Origin: Rhizophagus sp. LPA8_4_AMF
Lineage: Eukaryota; Glomeromycota; Glomeromycetes; Glomerales; Glomeraceae
Length of the DNA: 28,123 nt
Direction of reading: 5' to 3'
Assembly (NCBI GenBank): GCA_021464525.1
Contig: JADRCO010000690.1
Coordinates: forward strand, 1 to 28,123
Position numbers and translations under genes: made by a program. This document shows, piece after piece, positions 8,125-17,776 of this stretch (positions are counted from its first letter, which is position 1; the number at the start of each line of letters is the position of its first letter). The notes under the pieces are model-generated. The model ran no database searches. It was given only the letters and a program-made list of their open reading frames with translations, and was not told the origin of the DNA.

Positions 8125-8306
8125 GTAATTTGAAGGAACTTGGTTAATTAGTGTAATTTGAAAGAACTTGGTAAATTAGCGTAATTTGAAAATTTGAATG
8201 AACTTGGTAAATTAGCGTAATTTGAAAATTTGAATGAACTTGGTTAATTAGTGTAAGTTGAATGAACTTGGTTAATTAGTGTAATTGAAGGAGCTTGATT
8301 AATTAG
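8125..8306. repeat. Minisatellite, ~27-36 bp units, six copies
   Basis: Units have the form GTGTAATTTGAAGGAACTTG then GTTAATTA. Copies start at about 8125, 8151, 8178, 8214, 8250 and 8278. Two of them carry an extra AAATTTGAA insert that lengthens the unit to 36 bp. Substitutions such as GTG/GCG and GTTAATTA/GTAAATTA are shared between neighbouring units, as expected from unequal exchange. Confidence 0.8.
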
Positions 8307-8337
8307 TTGCAAATTATAAAAAAAAATTGGAGAATTG

Positions 8338-8360
8338 CTTTATCGAATTATTCGATAAAG
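8338..8360. other. Perfect hairpin (10-bp stem, 3-nt loop)
   Basis: CTTTATCGAA at 8338-8347 and TTCGATAAAG at 8351-8360 are exact inverted repeats around TTA. The hairpin lies about 410 bp beyond the IMP2 stop codon. It could fold in RNA of either strand; no run of T follows that would suggest a defined function. Confidence 0.5.
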
Positions 8361-8770
8361 GATTCGAATGCTTTAATTTCGAAAAAAAAAATTTCAGTTT
8401 CTATTCCATAATCATAAATCATAACATCATAACATCGTCCAAGTCATAAATAATTTAACTGATTAAACAAAATCAAATTATCAATAGATAGAAAGTTAAG
8501 AAAAAAAATAATAGTTGATGTAAATTATTATTGATCTATTTATTTAGTAAATATAAAACGGAACAATAAAGTTATTAAATTATTATTAGAACAATCCATT
8601 TTTTTTTTTTATTATACATACTTTGTTTTTTTTAAAAAAAAATAATTTTCCGTCAAAATTTCTGAAACTTTTTCTCTTATAATTATTTTCCTCTGATTAA
8701 TTATTTCCTCCAATTATTATCAAAACTCATTTAATTGTTAATATCCAATATCGTAATAAAAAAGAAGAAA
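8361..8770. other. AT-rich DNA downstream of IMP2
   Basis: This interval holds the presumed 3' flank of IMP2 (minus strand). No second gene or clear polyadenylation hexamer was identified close to the stop. Confidence 0.4.
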
Positions 8771-9732
8771 CTAATCACCTTTGAACACAGAAACACGAGA
8801 ACTTTCAACACGTTCTATTTTACCAAATCTTGAAAATGGCCATAATATGTAAGAAACTTTAGCACTAATCAATGCTAATGGTACCTAAAATAAAATAATT
8901 CTTGTAAATCATCATTATTATTATTAATGTACAGGTGCCGTTAAAATTATAATACGGTTACGACCACAACTACGAAATTAATTACGGCTTGTGTAATTTT
9001 TTTACGGTTATGGCATTTCGACATATATCATAAAGACTCAAGAGCACCTATAAATTAATGCTTCTTACCGGTCCATATTCATTACTATCTTTACTATGAT
9101 AGACATCATCACCTTCAATCCAACAATGTCCTTTTGGTATTTTAACAAATTTATCAGGATGAGGAAGTGTGGTGAATACCGTATCACCTTCTAATGCGAT
9201 TATTCTTTTTGTTATCATACGATCTGGATCATCTGGTGCACTTTATTAAAAAAAAATAAATAATAATCAATAAATTTCAGATACAAAACGCGTTTTTTTT
9301 TTAATTGAAAATACTTACTATAACGTTACCACATCACCTCTTGTATATTCATGCGTAACAGCTATCCAACGGTTTAATAAAACAACATCTCTACGGAGTT
9401 TGTTTGAATCAGGGTTAAACGTTGGCTAAATTTAGATAAGTTTTTTTATTTTTATTTTATTTTTATTTTTAAAAGGCCAGTTTTTTTTTTGGTTAATATA
9501 AATCACAAAATTTATCTGGCCATTTTATTTATTTATTATTATTATTATTACTAGTTCGTACACAAATTTCCTTATAATTATTAGAAGATACTATATGTAC
9601 CGATACCTGCATAGACCTTCCTTGAATAGAACCTATACTAAATCCATGTTCAACAAAAAAAAAAATCACAGGACCCCAAGCTGCTGCTCTAATAAAGGTT
9701 CGTACATTAAAATTATGAAAAAGGTTTAACAT
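8771..9732 (-). CDS. IMP2: Mitochondrial inner membrane protease subunit 2 (S26 peptidase)
   Basis: Imp2 is a membrane-bound signal peptidase that, with Imp1, removes inner-membrane sorting signals from proteins delivered to the intermembrane space. Four exons join in frame: 9732-9607, 9425-9319, 9240-9069 and 8884-8771, with GT-AG introns of 181, 78 and 184 bp. The product is 172 aa, close to the family's ~175. Residues ~15-30 are hydrophobic ([12 protein letters not shown]), the single membrane anchor. The nucleophile motif is G-R-S-M with Ser40, followed by QPTFNPD. The general base lies in [11 protein letters not shown] with Lys89. The signal-peptidase box [14 protein letters not shown] spans ~121-134. 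The spacing Ser40-Lys89 fits Imp2 better than Imp1 (family knowledge). The ATG at 9732 gives the expected short head before the anchor. The gene is divergent from the NuiA-like gene. Confidence 0.93.
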
Positions 9733-9944
9733 TATTATAATTAAGAAGGAAAAAAAAAAACCAATTTTTCTAAAAAATTGTTCACGTGTAATTTAAACAA
9801 TACCTGATCAAATCTGATTATCTCTCAGGGGTAATTTAGATATTTAAATGACATCAATCTTACATTTCTATAAAAAAAACTCTCATAACGCACTTTTGTC
9901 AATTCCTTTGAAATTTTCACCTTTGAAAGTATTTTAAAAACATC
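9733..9944. promoter_or_regulatory. Bidirectional promoter between IMP2 and the NuiA-like gene
   Basis: Only 212 bp separate the two start codons. Within it are CCAAT at 9761-9765, a CACGTG E-box at 9783-9788 (the core bound by Cbf1/bHLH factors in fungi) and TATAAAAA at 9869-9876, which is 69 nt before the NuiA-like ATG. A/T-rich tracts lie on both sides. Site assignments are by consensus only. Confidence 0.55.
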
Positions 9945-10526
9945 ATGGATCAAAATGAATACCTTTCGTTTGTTGAAAATTATGAACAAAGAACAAAACA
10001 ATATGTAAAACCTAGAGAAGAAAAAGAAGAACCATCAACATTAACAGTTCAAGAAGATGAGACAACACTTCCAGCAGAGATTCAACGTATAAGAGAAACA
10101 TTATTGGAAACAAGTAAACATTTATTATATATTTCTGAAGGTGAAGAACCATATGAATTTATTTTCATACCAAAAGAAGATATAACTGAATTACCAGATG
10201 ATTGTACACAATTTAAATCATTAATAAAACAACAAGATATTAATAATTTGATGATAGCAGAAGAAGAAATTTCTTCATCAGAAAATAATAAAGTATTAAA
10301 TTTTCAAGAATTTTTTGATCCTTTTACTTCTGAATTTGCAGAAGATCCTTATGGACAAAAAAGTGGGTATAAAGAATTACAAAAAATTATTGAAGCTACT
10401 TTTCATGGTAAAGAAAATGTTAAAGTTTATAAAATTGGTGATTATAGAAGAGTTGGAGTTTATTTAGTAGGAATAATTAAAGATATTGGAATTGCTGGGT
10501 TGAAAACTTTTAGTATTGAGACGTAG
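9945..10526 (+). CDS. Nuclease A inhibitor (NuiA)-like protein
   Basis: This intronless gene encodes 193 aa. The NuiA family binds and blocks sugar-non-specific nucleases of the NucA/EndoG type (family knowledge). The matching part runs from ~46 to the end: a helix ending in LLYISEGEEPYEF (60-72), where bacterial NuiA has an acidic S-E-x-x-x-P motif; an FQEFFDPFTSE segment (120-130); DPYGQKSGYKELQKIIEATF (134-153); the strand pair VKVYKIGDYRRVGVYLVGII (159-178); and the C-terminal AGLKTFSIET. The protein ends exactly in Glu-Thr. In Anabaena NuiA the C-terminal Thr and an N-terminal Glu reach into the nuclease active site, so these ends appear conserved. Residues 1-45 are a charged, probably disordered extension. 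The target could be a fungal NUC1/EndoG-type nuclease (inference). Confidence 0.82.
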   Translation: MDQNEYLSFVENYEQRTKQYVKPREEKEEPSTLTVQEDETTLPAEIQRIRETLLETSKHLLYISEGEEPYEFIFIPKEDITELPDDCTQFKSLIKQQDINNLMIAEEEISSSENNKVLNFQEFFDPFTSEFAEDPYGQKSGYKELQKIIEATFHGKENVKVYKIGDYRRVGVYLVGIIKDIGIAGLKTFSIET

Positions 10527-10599
10527 TTTGAAATATGTAGTATTGTGGTAGATTTATCAGATTTATTAGTATTGAGTAGATTTATTGATCTTATTAGTA

Positions 10600-10718
10600 T
10601 ATAACTATAGTATGATAACTACAGTATAACTATAGTGTAATTATTAAAACTATAGTATAACTATAATGTGATTATTATTATTATAGTATAACTATAGTGT
10701 GATTATTATTATTATTAA
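10600..10718. repeat. TATAGTATAACTATAGTGTGATTA tandem repeat
   Basis: Three to four imperfect copies of a ~32-bp A/T unit with internal dyads (ACTATAGT) lie just beyond the NuiA-like gene, in its presumed 3' flank. Confidence 0.6.
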
Positions 10719-12941
10719 AAAGAGATGATAATGATAAAACTGCCTTAAATCTTTTGATCTTTAACTATTTTTTATCATGATGTATTATTAATTGTTAAGG
10801 AGACCGGTAAAAAAGATTTAAAAACTTTGTAAACTTTATAAAGTATGCGTGAGAATGCGTGAAATACAACAAAATACATCAAAATATGCATCAATTAAGA
10901 TCACTCAAATATTATACCTTGGCGAAATTATTATAAATATGATAGAATTGAATGATAGAATTTTTTTCATAAATCACATAAATCACTTAGTCGAGTTAGC
11001 TTCATGAAGAAGTTACAATAATGGTTTTATCATAATTTTTTTATATATAAAGTTTCATAGAAACTTGCAAAAAAAAAATAAAATAAAATAAAATGCAAAG
11101 AAAATCAGTAGAATCACACCGCATTATCAAATCATCGAATTATTGAATTTTTGTTACACGATAATCCATAACCGCGTATTCATTAGCAATTTCTCTAAAT
11201 GAAATAATAAATGATAAAACTTAGAATGTAAATAAGGCTGAATAATGAAAAAAAAAACAATAATAATAAAAAATTTTTTCTTTGTTCACATAAGTTACAT
11301 ATATTTTCATTATAAATTCTCCTTTTTTGAAAAAAAAAAAAAAATCGGGAATATAAGAAATGTAAAATCGGAAAGTCAAGTCGGAACAAAAATCGGGAAT
11401 CATCCATAGTCGGAAACTTATTATATATTTTTAATTTTTTTTAGGTTCCGATTGTATTTATGATTTCGTGATCTTTGCTGCGTAATAAATCAAGGTAGGT
11501 CAGTAGGTGTAACATAAATACATAATTTCAAAATTCTTGCAAATTTCACCATTACCTAAATCTGGTGATGATAATAAATGTCTAAAGAGATCATACCAAT
11601 CATAGTTCATTTAAATTAATCAATCGTTAACATATATAGTTAATTAATAAATTATCGTAAAAAAAAATCATGAAATCATGAAAAAAAAACGGGACACCTG
11701 TGCACCACGCATATGGAAGTTGATCAAAAAAAGAGATAAACTGACTGGGTTCTACTCATTTTACCGAAAGATTTTTTTTTAAGTCTTACCATTCGTCTTA
11801 AGTATCAAAAAAATATTTTATTTATTACACCAAAAAAAATATTCTTATAACACCAAAAATTCTTATTACACCGGAATTATATTTGTTTTTATGACCATAA
11901 ATGAATTTTTTTTACATAAATAATTATTTTAATAATTGAAATAAATATAAAGGAATCTCAAAAAAAAGTTCATCAACATGGTTACATGTACCAAAAAGTT
12001 TAGAAAGATTTACAAAGAATATAATATATATTGGTTACATACAACAGATTCACGAACCAATCGGTAAATGGTTTTCAAAAGCGGTTTAAATAAATTAAAC
12101 ATATCGTGTAATTTTTAATTTAATAAATAATGCAATTAAATTTTCGTTTGACAAAAAATTCAAAAATAGTAACGAATAAACGATGATCATCTTAACTTAA
12201 TATGGTAATCATGTTTCCCGCATGTAATAAATTCTTTTTTTTTACATAGTTGGGATTTTTTATTATGTATGCACAATTGGGGTCTCACCAGTTAATTTTC
12301 TATTTACCTAAAAAAATTTTACTATTAAAGTAAATTATCATTGAACGAAACCTAAATTGGTATACAAAAATTTATTTCGTGAACATAATAAACCTTTTGA
12401 TGCAAAGTTAACATAATATTTGCATATGCTATTTGATCAAAAAAATTAAAAGGATTATCGAGATTTACAATTAAATTAACAAGCAAAAATTTAATAAATT
12501 CTTATATACAAAGAAAAGATTAACAATTTTTGATTAATTATGATTTGTAGAAGAATAAAGTTTTTTTTTTTTTTTTTTGAAATGTCAAATGCCAAGCAGT
12601 CATTTTGATTATTAATCTATTAATATTTAAAGAACTAGTTCAACTTTATACAAGTGTGAAACATCTTTAATTGTGTTCAACATCTTCAATAATGTTCAAT
12701 GGTTGTTCAAAATGCGGTGTTACTACAAAAAAAAATTATATATATAATAAAACTTCAATTCGCTCTTCGAATTAAAAAACTTGATTTATGATAAGCATAA
12801 CTAAGTTTAGTTATTCGCTGAACATGATTAGTTTTTAATTGACGCATTAAATTAGTGTAAAAAGAAACCGACGCGACACTTACAGTACATACAGTATAAC
12901 ATACATTTAAGTAGAAATCTATTCTTAGAAAGTGTAAAGTA
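10719..12941. other. Long AT-rich intergenic stretch, no gene supported
   Basis: The stretch contains poly(A)/poly(T) runs (11327-11343, 12560-12577) and a patch with repeated TCGGAA/TCGGGAAT strings at 11343-11416. Short frames here are interrupted, low-complexity, Phe/Tyr/Lys-rich and unconvincing. Confidence 0.5.
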
Positions 12942-13079
12942 ATGCTTCTTTTCGTTTTATATTGTAATAATATACTGTATGTAATATTAATTCTATTGGG
13001 ATCATCAAGTCGCATAAAAAATCTGGGACCGTTTGGACCTCCGGGTCCGTTAGGACCGTTGGGTCACGTTGGTCCGTAG
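12942..13079 (+). CDS. Short ORF with hydrophobic N-terminus and collagen-like Gly-X-Y repeats (45 aa)
   Basis: The ORF runs from the ATG at 12942 to the TAG at 13077-13079. Residues 1-20 are hydrophobic (MLLFVLYCNNILYVILILLG), like a signal peptide or anchor. SSSRIKN follows, and then GPFGPPGPLGPLGHVGP, five consecutive Gly-X-Y triplets plus a final Gly-Pro. The triplets produce a visible 9-bp periodicity (GGACCGTTN) and a G+C-rich island in AT-rich DNA. Collagen triple-helix repeats are the only family this resembles, but the tract is very short for a trimer. It may be a genuine small secreted peptide, the broken end of a collagen-like gene, or an exon whose continuation was not found (readthrough gives only 17 more codons). 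Expression is unknown. Confidence 0.35.
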   Translation: MLLFVLYCNNILYVILILLGSSSRIKNLGPFGPPGPLGPLGHVGP

Positions 13080-16004
13080 GAAAGTTCGGATAGTACAAGT
13101 ATTTTAATATTTTCTTGTCAATCAATGAAAAGATGATCTATATTTATTATAATGTCTTAATTTGGTTTATCAGTTTATGGAGTAAAAGAAGTAAATATTT
13201 GAATAATATAGTAGACTTTATTATCGTACAAATATTATGGTACAAACAAAAATTCTTGAGGTAAAACAAGAATAATTTACTATTTTTAATGAAAGATATG
13301 CGATTTTGTATTACTTTTGAAATTCCTTTAGAAATTCTTTTTCAGAATTTTAAAATTGAAAAAAAATTTCTTAAGAAAAAAAACTCCCACAAAATAAATA
13401 CACGGGAACTCGCAATTTTTTTTTTTTCAAGATAATCGGATTATCAATAATTGACTATGATTCAACCATATTAGTAAACGCGTCTTTACTAGAATGGATT
13501 TGAATCACATTATATCACGAAAGATTGTTGATGTCACTTCCTTAATGGATTAAAAACGCGTGAATAAAAACTATGAATAGTAATTTTAATAACGAAAATT
13601 TGCGCGCGTGACATTTTTAAATGAGGTTTGTACGTGAGTATCGTCATAGCGTCATCTTGAGTACCACTAAACGGGTAATGACGAATAAGTCATAGATTCA
13701 TGTAAAATTGCAAATCAACAAAGTAACACATCATCATCTGATCAAGTGAAGATGTTACAGCTTACAAACAAATCTTTTTTAGGGAGATTACAATTTACAA
13801 ATCTTTTTTTTCAAAAAGAAGAGAGAAAAGAGACCGACCTTGGACCAATAGGCGTCATCAAATGATTTATATAACTTTTGAGATTATCTAAAATAATGTA
13901 TTTGATTGTATTGTGAATTGTTTGTTTTTTGTTTTGATTTTTTTGATCAATAAAAATATAAAAATCAAATTTTAAATTCAAAATATACAATGATAATTTG
14001 TAAATTATCTCTGTGATCAAAATTTCATGATATCTTTTTAAACAATATTTTAAAATGTCAAATTGTCAAAGCCAATGATATTATGTACTAAATAATATTT
14101 ATTTCAACTGAAATTCATTCATGTATAATAATATATTTATCGTAATAGTTATTTTTGATTTACAAAAAAAGAAAACCTTAAATAATAATAACTAAAAAAT
14201 TCGGTGTAACTTTTTAAGTTCTTTCTTTTTTTTTTTTTTTTAAAAAAAAACAAGGATTTATCGAAATTCCAATGGAAACAATTATAAAGATTCATTGATG
14301 CAAGAATAACGAAAAAAAAATTCAAGTCTTTGTCGAGGATCTGAAAGACTCTTGAATCGTGAATTCGAATTCGGAGCGATCTGTTAAGAATCGAGTTGAT
14401 TTTTTCACCGTACGATTTGATTTCTATTATTATTTGATCGTTGTGACACATCATATCAAATTTAGGTAATTAAAATTAACAAACTATAAAACTAATTATA
14501 TATAATTTTACCCCGATCCTTCGCCTGTTTTTTTTTCCATATATTATATAGAGCCAAACAAAGTAAATTTGCAATGACTTAGCCACTTATTAACTGTCAC
14601 CTTTTCATGATGTAATGAACTAAAAATAAAAGTACTATATCATGAGAGGATTAGTCCCAATTTGCATTCTTTTTCACATTACAAAAAGCATTTAACCAAT
14701 GTTATTCTACAGATTTGGATAAAAAAAAAAAAATAAGAATAAAAAAAATATATATATATTTTTTTTGGATGAACACAAAGATGTCCTTCTTTTTTAAAAT
14801 CCACTAAAATCTACACTAAAATCTACACTAAAAAAAGTTCATTTATTTTAAAAAAAGAAAATTTTTCCTTTCGATTTACAAAGTTTTTATTTGCTTTTTG
14901 GCTGTCGTGATTGTATTGATTTCAATAGAAATTTATTTTTAGTAAGATTGATGTGAACACTGCATAAATTTCAGGTTTATAATTATGCGGAAAGATTTAT
15001 TTATTTATTTGTTTATTATATATTCCAAATTTAGGAAAGAAATTTATTTAAAGAAACATCAAAAAAAAATTAATTTGTTACTTCTCTCTTCTCTCTTCGT
15101 TTTTATAAGTAGATTTTTTTTTTGCATGCATTAATGTTTAGATTTCGGTATTTCAATATTTGCTTTTTAAACTTGATGTAAGAAAAATGTTGATTTTTAT
15201 TCGATTACCGAAACAATGAGATCTGAAAGGTTCAAAAAAAAAAAAAAAAACTAAGAGTTCAACGGATTTTCTACCATTTAAATCGGGAAATAATAAATTT
15301 TGCATGAAAAATAAAAAAAATAAAAATTAATAATAATAATAATAATTCTCGGTTTATTTAACACAAAGCATAACTGTTTTTTTATTATAACTTTTAAAAA
15401 AAAGAGGTATTTCAAATGTTTTACAATTGGAAATAAGTAAATAAAAAATAATTATTATTATTATTTTTTTTATTATTTTATTTTATTTTATTTCGCTTTT
15501 TTTTTTATTTTATTTTATTTTTTTTTTGTGCTATAATTATCCTTTTTTTATTACAAATTTGATAATTATAATTGGAATCATTAAAAAATGTTTCATATAC
15601 GGTAATAAATATATATATAATTTTTAAAATTAGATCAACTTACGATCTCACCTGATGTCCAGTGTAAAAAAGAAATCAGGAGACAAATCCGAAATAAATC
15701 GGACCCATGACATATATCCGGAGTAATTTTGATTAACACACCATTCTACAAATTTGGAAATTTTATTTTCGTTTATTTAAACCTTGTATTATTTTCACGT
15801 ACTAACCTATTTTATTATGTGTCGCAATCTTCCTTTATTTACTTTAGTTATCTTTTCCCCCCTTATATCACTTAATAAAAGTAATCTTATATTACACAAA
15901 AATATTTTATGTACATTTTGTACTAAATTGCTTCACAAATAACTGGTGACACATTATTTATATTATTTACTTTAAAAAAATTTTTTCAAAAGGGAAAAAA
16001 ACAC
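13080..16004. other. Long AT-rich intergenic stretch, no gene supported
   Basis: Mostly homopolymers and simple repeats (TTATTTTATTTTATT near 15470-15520, AATAATAAT near 15330). Features of note are two ACGCGT sites and a GCGCGC patch (13478-13610). A minus-strand frame at 14149-14454 looks partly protein-like but ends in a poly-Lys/Phe tract and was not accepted. Confidence 0.5.
13478..13606. promoter_or_regulatory. Cluster of ACGCGT (MCB-like) sites and GCGCGC
   Basis: ACGCGT occurs at 13478-13483 and 13556-13561, and GCGCGC near 13601-13606. In fungi ACGCGT is the MBF cell-cycle element (known consensus). No start codon of a supported gene lies nearby, so the role is uncertain. Confidence 0.25.
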
Positions 16005-16060
16005 TATAAAGGCAAGGCCTTTTCCTCTCTGTTTCTTCTATTCTCTCCATACGTTTGTTT
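16005..16060 (+). promoter_or_regulatory. Candidate core promoter of the 107-aa gene
   Basis: TATAAA at 16005-16010 is followed by a C/T-rich stretch (16020-16050, CCTCTCTGTTTCTTCTATTC), a typical fungal TATA plus pyrimidine-rich initiator arrangement. If used, it gives a leader of roughly 550 nt. That leader could contain a 5' intron ending at one of several TAG sites upstream of 16595. Confidence 0.4.
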
Positions 16061-16594
16061 TAGTTATATAACTTTCAAAAAAAAAAAAAATAATAATATA
16101 TATATATATATATATATATTTTTACCCCTATATCTACAACCAAAATTTTTTTATCGGAAAAAAAAAAAAATTTAATTTTTTTTTTAAAAAAAAAAATAAT
16201 AATTTCTATATCAAACCATTTGGTAATTGTTTAGTATTTGAAATAATTAATTATATTAAAAGGAAAGAAACGCGATAATTCTAAAAGGATCAACTCTAAA
16301 TTTAGCAAAAGGAAGATCATTTTAAAGTTTATTTTGTTTGTCATCATCTCTCAATTATAAAAAATTGTGATTTTATCTCAGTAAAATAATAAAGTATCTA
16401 TTATAATACATATTAAGATCAAAGTATAATTTTCGTAAAAAAATCTTTGTATTACACTCGAATCAAAAATATACCCGAGGGAGGAACTCTTCCAAATTCT
16501 TAGTTATAGTTAGTTATTCTTAGTTTTTAGCCAGTTTTAGTCAGTTTACCCAGTTTACTCAAAAATTTACAAAGTTTATCCAATTTACCTAAAA
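16061..16594 (+). other. Probable long 5' leader of the 107-aa gene
   Basis: This holds a (TA)n microsatellite (16095-16119) and poly(A)/poly(T) runs. Just before the ATG, TTAGTT/TTTAGCCAGTTT and CAGTTTACC-type strings are repeated (16500-16590). No upstream gene is seen. Confidence 0.4.
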
Positions 16595-16918
16595 ATGTCT
16601 GATTCAGATTCATGCCCACCATCACCAACGGAATCCTGCATCGCTATTTGCGTAGGCGCTACAGATGATAGTGAAGATGAATGTCATCGAGATTTAGAAC
16701 ATAGTCATAGTCGTAAATCCGTACAATTCTCAAGATTCCTAGTAGTTCACGAAACCTGGTGTAACGATGAATACGATCGTACTTCAATGGAACCAGCAAG
16801 ACTTAATTTCAAAGAATATTCTGAATTACTTCAATTTCGATGTGATTTACGAAGAGAAATGAATAAAATGATGAAAGCTGCAGAAGCTAATGGGTCCGCT
16901 CCAAATAATCAACAATAA
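16595..16918 (+). CDS. Small acidic protein with RVxF-type PP1-docking motif (107 aa)
   Basis: Intronless ORF with codon use and G+C clearly above the flanks. Order of parts: Ser/Asp-rich acidic head (MSDSDSCPPSPTES and DDSEDEC at 24-30), a basic turn HSHSRK, the docking-like pentapeptide KSVQF at 41-45, then VVHETWCNDEYDRTSMEPAR (50-69), and a predicted amphipathic helix to ~96 (FKEYSELLQFRCDLRREMNK). The form K-S-V-x-F fits the RVxF consensus used by protein phosphatase 1 regulatory subunits. I recall the ETW...EYDR block following such a motif in other fungal proteins, but know no function. It is likely a cytosolic or nuclear PP1-binding or related regulatory protein (inference). Five cysteines are present. 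The start is supported by the clean acidic N-terminus and the first ATG of the frame. Confidence 0.75.
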   Translation: MSDSDSCPPSPTESCIAICVGATDDSEDECHRDLEHSHSRKSVQFSRFLVVHETWCNDEYDRTSMEPARLNFKEYSELLQFRCDLRREMNKMMKAAEANGSAPNNQQ

Positions 16919-17722
16919 TAATAATAATGTTAATCACTTCCAATATATGGCATATATAGCATCATCATTCTCCCCTCCCGAATTTGGGTCAGGAAATTAG
17001 ATGGTCGTTAAGCTGGGGAAAAAAAGGCACAAAAAAAAAATAAAAAAATTGGACAGGAAAATTCGGTACATATCACATACAACATTTCACGGCTTTTTAT
17101 GGCCATGAATGAAAAAAATTTTATTCCTTCGTTTCCAATATCATCAATCGTCATACCTTTCCTAGCTTCCTCCTACGTCATTGTATCGCGGCAAAAACAA
17201 CAAAAATCAAAACAATTCTCCTCCAAACGCCAAATGTTGGATTTTAGTGATTAAAAAAGAAAAAAAAAAAAAAAGTAAAAATTTTTTTTTAAAATTTTCT
17301 TCCACAATTTCGGATTAGTTTTGTGTACCTAACTAAGTACATCAAATTTAATAGAAATAATCGGTTTTCCCGAAATCTCACTTTTTTAGATTGTATAGCA
17401 CAAAAAAAAAAAAAAAAAAATTATATACAGTACTTATTATAGCTAATAATCAAATTTCTTTTGTAAAAATTACTTCCTTTTATTTTCTTTAATAGAACTT
17501 TTATTAATAATATATTAATTAATCTTTTATGGGGGTCTTATTACTTTTTTAGTCTGTAAATGAAAAAAAAAATAATTTCTTTAATGTACAGTCAATTTTA
17601 TATTATCAATTTAATCTCTGTTAATTTTTTTTTAAAAAAAAAATAAAAAAAATAAAAAATAAATTTCTTTTTTGCAATTAAAAAATCATTTTTTTATTTC
17701 GTTTTTGGTTTAAATCGTTTAG
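16919..17722 (+). other. 3' flank of the 107-aa gene, no further gene
   Basis: The first ~320 bp keep a higher C/G content (for example CTCCCCTCCCGAATTTGGG at 16972), consistent with a transcribed 3' UTR. Beyond it come poly(A) and poly(T) runs and AATAAA-like strings near 17655. Confidence 0.4.
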
Positions 17723-17776
17723 AAATCATGTTCAATCATGTTCAATCATGTTTTGACATGTTTTGACATGTTCAAG
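17723..17776. repeat. Short tandem repeats AATCATGTTC x3 and TTTTGACATG x2
   Basis: Two adjacent 10-bp tandem motifs share CATGTT. They are probably slippage products in intergenic DNA. Confidence 0.65.

Noticed and set aside
8125-8306. Direct repeats considered as a CRISPR array
   Set aside because: Units are contiguous and diverged without unique spacers, so it is a minisatellite in a eukaryotic genome.
11195-11407. Two minus-strand ORFs of 60-70 codons
   Set aside because: They are poly-Phe/Lys translations of homopolymer runs.
12755-13125. Minus-strand ORFs of 66 and 86 codons
   Set aside because: They overlap each other in different frames and are best seen as shadows of the Gly-X-Y segment and AT-rich flanks.
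13811-14454. Minus-strand ORFs of 69 and 101 codons
   Set aside because: The 69-codon ORF is Ile/Lys/Asn-biased AT reading. The 101-codon one has a plausible first half, but ends in poly-Lys and Phe/Tyr runs, with no splice or homology support.
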